Positions 60,709 through 64,000 of a stretch of 64,000 nucleotides of DNA are shown one piece after another. How positions within the stretch are numbered: the stretch's first letter is position 1; every line of letters starts with the position of its first letter. Source of the stretch: Pseudoalteromonas piscicida (lineage in GTDB: Bacteria > Pseudomonadota > Gammaproteobacteria > Enterobacterales > Alteromonadaceae). Under the pieces are notes generated by a model that saw nothing but the letters and a program-made list of their open reading frames with translations, was not told where the DNA came from and did no database searches. The DNA lies in the NCBI RefSeq assembly GCF_002208135.1, contig NZ_CP021646.1:4064211-4128210 (forward strand), read 5' to 3'. The position numbers were made by a program, and so were the translations under genes.

Positions 60709-62343
60709 TTAACCGCGTACTTTCATGCCTTTTTTCTCCATGCCACGGTAGATGATAAGCATCTGAGCGATAGAGATAAGGTTTGAAACCAACCAGTAAA
60801 GTACCAGACCTGATGGGAACCAAATAAAGAAGATTGAGAACACGACTGGCATGTAAGTCATCATCTTTTGTTGCATTGGGTCTGTAACCGTCATTGGCTG
60901 TAGTTTTTGGGTTAGGAACATACTTGCGCCAAATAGCACAGGTAGTACGTAGTACGGGTCCATTGATGATAGGTCCGTTAACCACAACATAAACTCAGCA
61001 TGACGTAGTTCTGTTGATTCAAGGAATACGTAAAACAAGGCTAGGAAGATTGGCATTTGTAGTAACAGTGGGAAACAGCCACCCATTGGGTTCACTTTTT
61101 CCTTACGGTACATTTCCATCATTGCTTGGCCGAACTTCTGGCGGTCATCGCCATAACGCTCTTTTAGTGCCTGCATCTTAGGCTGTAGCATGCGCATTTT
61201 AGCCATTGAGGTGTATTGCGCTTTAGTAAGTGGGTATAGCGCCGTTTTCACAATCAAAGTGATTGCAATAATCGCCAGACCCCAGTTACCTAAAATACCG
61301 TAAAGGAACTTAAGCAGTGTCAGTAGCGGTTGTGAAATAAACCATAACCAGCCGTAGTCTACTGTGAGATCTAGGTCTTTTTGGATGGCTTCTAGCGCTT
61401 CAGTGTCTTTAGGACCCATGTAGTACACCGCATGGATAGTTGCCGTGCTATTTGCTTGAACATTGGTTGGTTCACTCTTCATACCAACAATACCAACACC
61501 ATTTCTAAGCGTGGTATAAATCGTATTATTGGTTTGCTGATCTGGCACCCACGCACTGACGAAGTAATGCTGTAGAAAAGCAACATAGCCGCCTTGGGTA
61601 TTTTTATTCAGGTTCGCATCCGCCATGTCAGAGAAGCTGTATTTCTCATAAGGCTCTTCAGCGGTACCATAGGCTGCGCCTAAGTATGTCTGATCAACCA
61701 TGCTGCCTTTATCTTGGCGTGTACGTTTGATTTGTGTGTACAGTTGTACTTGAACAGGTGATGAGGTGGTGTTGTTAACTTGGTATTCTAAGTCAACATC
61801 ATATTTACCTGCTTTAAATACATAAGTTTTTGTGTACTGTACGCCTTTCTCATCAGTAAAAGTCAGTGGTACACGTAATGTATCGCCATTAAGCTCATAC
61901 TGCTGTTGTGCAGACTCATATACTGGGCGACCAGCCTTGTTTGCGTCAGGGCCGTTTAAACCAATTAAACCACTCTGTGAAACATACTGTTTGCCTTCAA
62001 ATTCACCAAGTAACATGAAAGGCGTGTCGCTGCCATGGGTTTCTGCGTGTTGTAGTAAATTAGCTTCAACGATATCACCGCCCTTAGTATCAATTTTTAC
62101 CGCAAGTACATCGGTAGTGATACTAATGACAGAACGTGTTGCCTGAGTTGCTACAACTGGGACATCGGATTGGCTTGATGCTGGCACATCAGCTTGCTCT
62201 TCTGTTGGGGTTGAGTTCGCCACTTGTTGTGTGACGGCACTGGTATCAGCTTGTGGCTGGTTTTGTTCTTGTGTCCACTCTTGGAACAGTAGGAACGAAA
62301 CCAGCAACAAACCGATAAATAAAAACGTGCGTTGCGATTCCAT
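60709..62343 (-). CDS. yidC: membrane protein insertase YidC
   Basis: 544 residues: first helix (LFIGLLLVSFLLFQEW), large periplasmic domain (about 60-340), and five C-terminal helices with the conserved Arg-bearing MRMLQPKMQALKERYGDDRQ loop. Inserts membrane proteins, including ATP synthase c subunit. 8 nt after yidD. Confidence 0.98.
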   Translation of the reverse strand: MESQRTFLFIGLLLVSFLLFQEWTQEQNQPQADTSAVTQQVANSTPTEEQADVPASSQSDVPVVATQATRSVISITTDVLAVKIDTKGGDIVEANLLQHAETHGSDTPFMLLGEFEGKQYVSQSGLIGLNGPDANKAGRPVYESAQQQYELNGDTLRVPLTFTDEKGVQYTKTYVFKAGKYDVDLEYQVNNTTSSPVQVQLYTQIKRTRQDKGSMVDQTYLGAAYGTAEEPYEKYSFSDMADANLNKNTQGGYVAFLQHYFVSAWVPDQQTNNTIYTTLRNGVGIVGMKSEPTNVQANSTATIHAVYYMGPKDTEALEAIQKDLDLTVDYGWLWFISQPLLTLLKFLYGILGNWGLAIIAITLIVKTALYPLTKAQYTSMAKMRMLQPKMQALKERYGDDRQKFGQAMMEMYRKEKVNPMGGCFPLLLQMPIFLALFYVFLESTELRHAEFMLWLTDLSSMDPYYVLPVLFGASMFLTQKLQPMTVTDPMQQKMMTYMPVVFSIFFIWFPSGLVLYWLVSNLISIAQMLIIYRGMEKKGMKVRG

Positions 62344-62351
62344 AACAGCTC

Positions 62352-62693
62352 TTATTTCTCGTGTTGTTTAACTTTAGTCGACTTCACAGGTACAGGATCA
62401 TCTCCACCTGCGCTCAAAGGGTGACATTTTAATATGCGTTTAACCGCTAACCAACTCCCTTTTGCAATTCCATGTAAATTAATTGCTTGAATTGCATAAC
62501 TAGAACAGGTCGGGTTGAAGCGACAATGAGGCCCGAGTAGGGGGCTAATCCATTGTTGATAACCGCGGATCAGCAATATAAGCAGGTGCTTGGGAAGCGA
62601 ACAAACTGCTTTGAACTGATTTCTGATCTTGCTACGCCCTGAAGTTGAATTCATGGCTTTGTAGATATCAATTTCCTCAATTGACTGCTTCAA
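62352..62693 (-). CDS. yidD: membrane protein insertion efficiency factor YidD
   Basis: 113 residues, about 28 longer than usual at the N-terminus; the core is [20 protein letters not shown], then [15 protein letters not shown] start at the internal Met (MNSTSGR) is possible. Assists YidC. Confidence 0.93.
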   Translation of the reverse strand: MKQSIEEIDIYKAMNSTSGRSKIRNQFKAVCSLPKHLLILLIRGYQQWISPLLGPHCRFNPTCSSYAIQAINLHGIAKGSWLAVKRILKCHPLSAGGDDPVPVKSTKVKQHEK

Positions 62694-62827
62694 CCCAAGT
62701 GAGCAAAAACAGACTATTTTTCCATTGATATAGCTGATTAAAAGGTGAGCTAACCTTACCTTAATTGGCGTAAAATTACTATGCTAGCAAGGGTAAATGC
62801 GCCGTAAAAAGGAAAGGCTAAAGCAGA

Positions 62828-63262
62828 TTATTGCTTTTTCGCGTTAGCTTGAGGATTTTTTGAACGCTTGTGTTGAGGCTTTGGCTTAAAAGGTGGTTTA
62901 GGTGCACCAGGCTTACAACGTTCATTTATTTTGCGCCACATCTTAGTGAGCTGTTTAGTTAGCTCTTCATTAGATTGCTCGTCAACACCGGTTTTGACCA
63001 TCAACACAATATCGATGTTATCAAGTTTATGACGATTTAATCGGAAGCTTTCTCTGGCAAGTCGCTTGATACGGTTTCGTTGACATGCTTTTTTGCAGCG
63101 TTTTTTTGCTACAGTCAAACCGAGTCTTGGATGACCAACATCATTTGGTTTTGCAAGTAGAGTAAAATAAGGCGTAGCAGCGCGAGCTGGCTCTTGAAAT
63201 ATGCGGGAGTAATGCGAGGGAGTTAACAAACGTAACTCCCTGCTAAAGCTAAAGTCTTCCAC
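62828..63262 (-). CDS. rnpA: ribonuclease P protein component
   Basis: 144 residues from GTG 63260-63262. RNR motif in KKACQRNRIKRLARESFR; unusually long Lys/Pro-rich tail (KPPFKPKPQHKRSK). Starts 6 nt after rpmH. Confidence 0.95.
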   Translation of the reverse strand: MEDFSFSRELRLLTPSHYSRIFQEPARAATPYFTLLAKPNDVGHPRLGLTVAKKRCKKACQRNRIKRLARESFRLNRHKLDNIDIVLMVKTGVDEQSNEELTKQLTKMWRKINERCKPGAPKPPFKPKPQHKRSKNPQANAKKQ

Positions 63263-63268
63263 TAAATA

Positions 63269-63403
63269 TTAAGCAGAAAGTACTTTACGGCCTTTAGCAC
63301 GACGACGTGCTAATACTTTACGACCGTTCTTAGTCGCCATGCGAGCACGGAAACCGTGAGTGCGCTTGCGCTTAAGTACGCTAGGTTGAAAAGTTCTTTT
63401 CAT
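63269..63403 (-). CDS. rpmH: 50S ribosomal protein L34
   Basis: 44 residues: [18 protein letters not shown], then [20 protein letters not shown]. Marks the dnaA-side end of this cluster; dnaA itself would lie past the right edge. Confidence 0.98.
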   Translation of the reverse strand: MKRTFQPSVLKRKRTHGFRARMATKNGRKVLARRRAKGRKVLSA

Positions 63404-63484
63404 AACAATTCCATCCGATCGGTTAAAAGTTAAAACATCCTATGCAGGTCGCGATCCTGGCACAGGTGCCATTGCGAGCGCGAG

Positions 63485-63513
63485 ATATTAAAGCTGGGCG
63501 CGTCTAAAGTCAA
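63485..63513 (-). promoter_or_regulatory. rpmH promoter
   Basis: TTGACT, 17 nt, TAATAT on the minus strand, about 80 nt before rpmH. Confidence 0.75.
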
Positions 63514-64000
63514 TCAAAATCTGTTCTCTGTGGCTAAATAATCCACAGTGAGTGATTTCTTTATCCTTATATATAGACAAAACTTGGCAAAGCTATCGAG
63601 CAAACATAGACGATCCACATAAAGTAGGATCAATACGAAATCGATCTGCATAGATCTGATCCGATGGGCGGCATTATAGCATTTAGTAAGAATAGGAAAA
63701 GCTCTGGAAAACTAAATTTGATCTTAATTTTGGGGTGAGATCGGAAGAGTTTTTTGCTATGATCTTACTTGTGGGTAAAAAATAAAAACCTTTAAATTTC
63801 ATGCGTTTAATTTTTTGCTAGGGTTAGATCTTGCTTTTTCTAAATGTCAATATTGAACTTGTGGATAAGATCACTTCATAATACCCCGCTTCCACCAGTG
63901 ATTTTGTAATAAAAACTAAGTATTTCCGGCGATCCTTTCATTTAGATCTGACTATTTAGATCTGAATGCTCTATTTTTTATTCCCGGGAATCAAAACCTA
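63514..64000. other. dnaA-side intergenic region, GATC-rich with DnaA box
   Basis: Contains a perfect TTATCCACA box (minus strand) at 63860-63868, a near match at 63539-63547, and about 13 GATC sites in some 400 nt. No ORF. Likely the dnaA promoter region; it could be a second origin-like segment. Confidence 0.65.

Overview
The window looks like the origin-proximal part of a gammaproteobacterial chromosome, most likely Pseudoalteromonas or a close relative (Alteromonadales). That assignment rests on gene order and on the general look of the proteins; no search was run. Reading down the minus strand from the right edge, the core blocks are rpmH-rnpA-yidD-yidC, mnmE, mioC, mnmG-rsmG-parA-parB, atpIBEFHAGDC and glmU. 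Consensus DnaA boxes and dense GATC sites lie between mnmG and mioC (probable oriC). Two further clusters lie upstream of mioC and upstream of rpmH. A parS-like ParB site lies inside a coding region at 56253-56268.

Region 1-6.3 kb: an outer-membrane barrel protein, a LytS/LytR-type two-component pair, a periplasmic helical-repeat protein, a MacB-type ABC transporter and a LolA-like protein cut by the window edge. Region 6.5-9.9 kb: a first peptidase-containing (C39) ABC exporter with its HlyD-type adaptor. glmU follows at 10-11.4 kb.

Region 11.4-39.4 kb: an AT-rich accessory island that separates glmU from atpC, which are usually neighbours. It is packed with small peptide genes and the machinery to modify, cut, export and perhaps resist their products: two paralogous radical SAM/SPASM proteins, an ATP-grasp ligase, an M16 metalloprotease, an S8 protease with a chitin-binding-like module, a second C39 exporter/HlyD pair, an NTF2-like protein, a nucleotidyltransferase, several small membrane proteins and a ToxR/CadC-like regulator. 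At least nine peptide genes in the island carry a V-x-G-[G/A] (or similar) leader end. One group has 15-residue leaders (microcin-like); the other has 24-residue leaders (radical-SAM type and relatives). Several share the same ribosome-binding stretch, GTAATAAGG. An intact ISAs1-family element and relics of an IS5-like element lie among them.

Region 51.9-60.7 kb: a second, smaller accessory stretch with a truncated PEP-mutase/isocitrate-lyase-family gene broken at an IS5-like relic, a two-peptide bacteriocin-like cassette with overlapping genes, a winged-helix/TPR membrane regulator, and a CcdA/TlpA/peroxiredoxin-like thiol cassette.

Inferred working model: precursors are made from small cassettes; some are modified by the radical SAM or ATP-grasp enzymes; the C39 domains cut after the Gly-Gly/Gly-Ala leader during export through PCAT-HlyD; the small membrane proteins give self-protection. 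The peptide cassettes repeat one plan: two peptides, a hairpin, then a membrane protein. The hairpin is placed so that it could lower expression of the membrane gene relative to the peptides.
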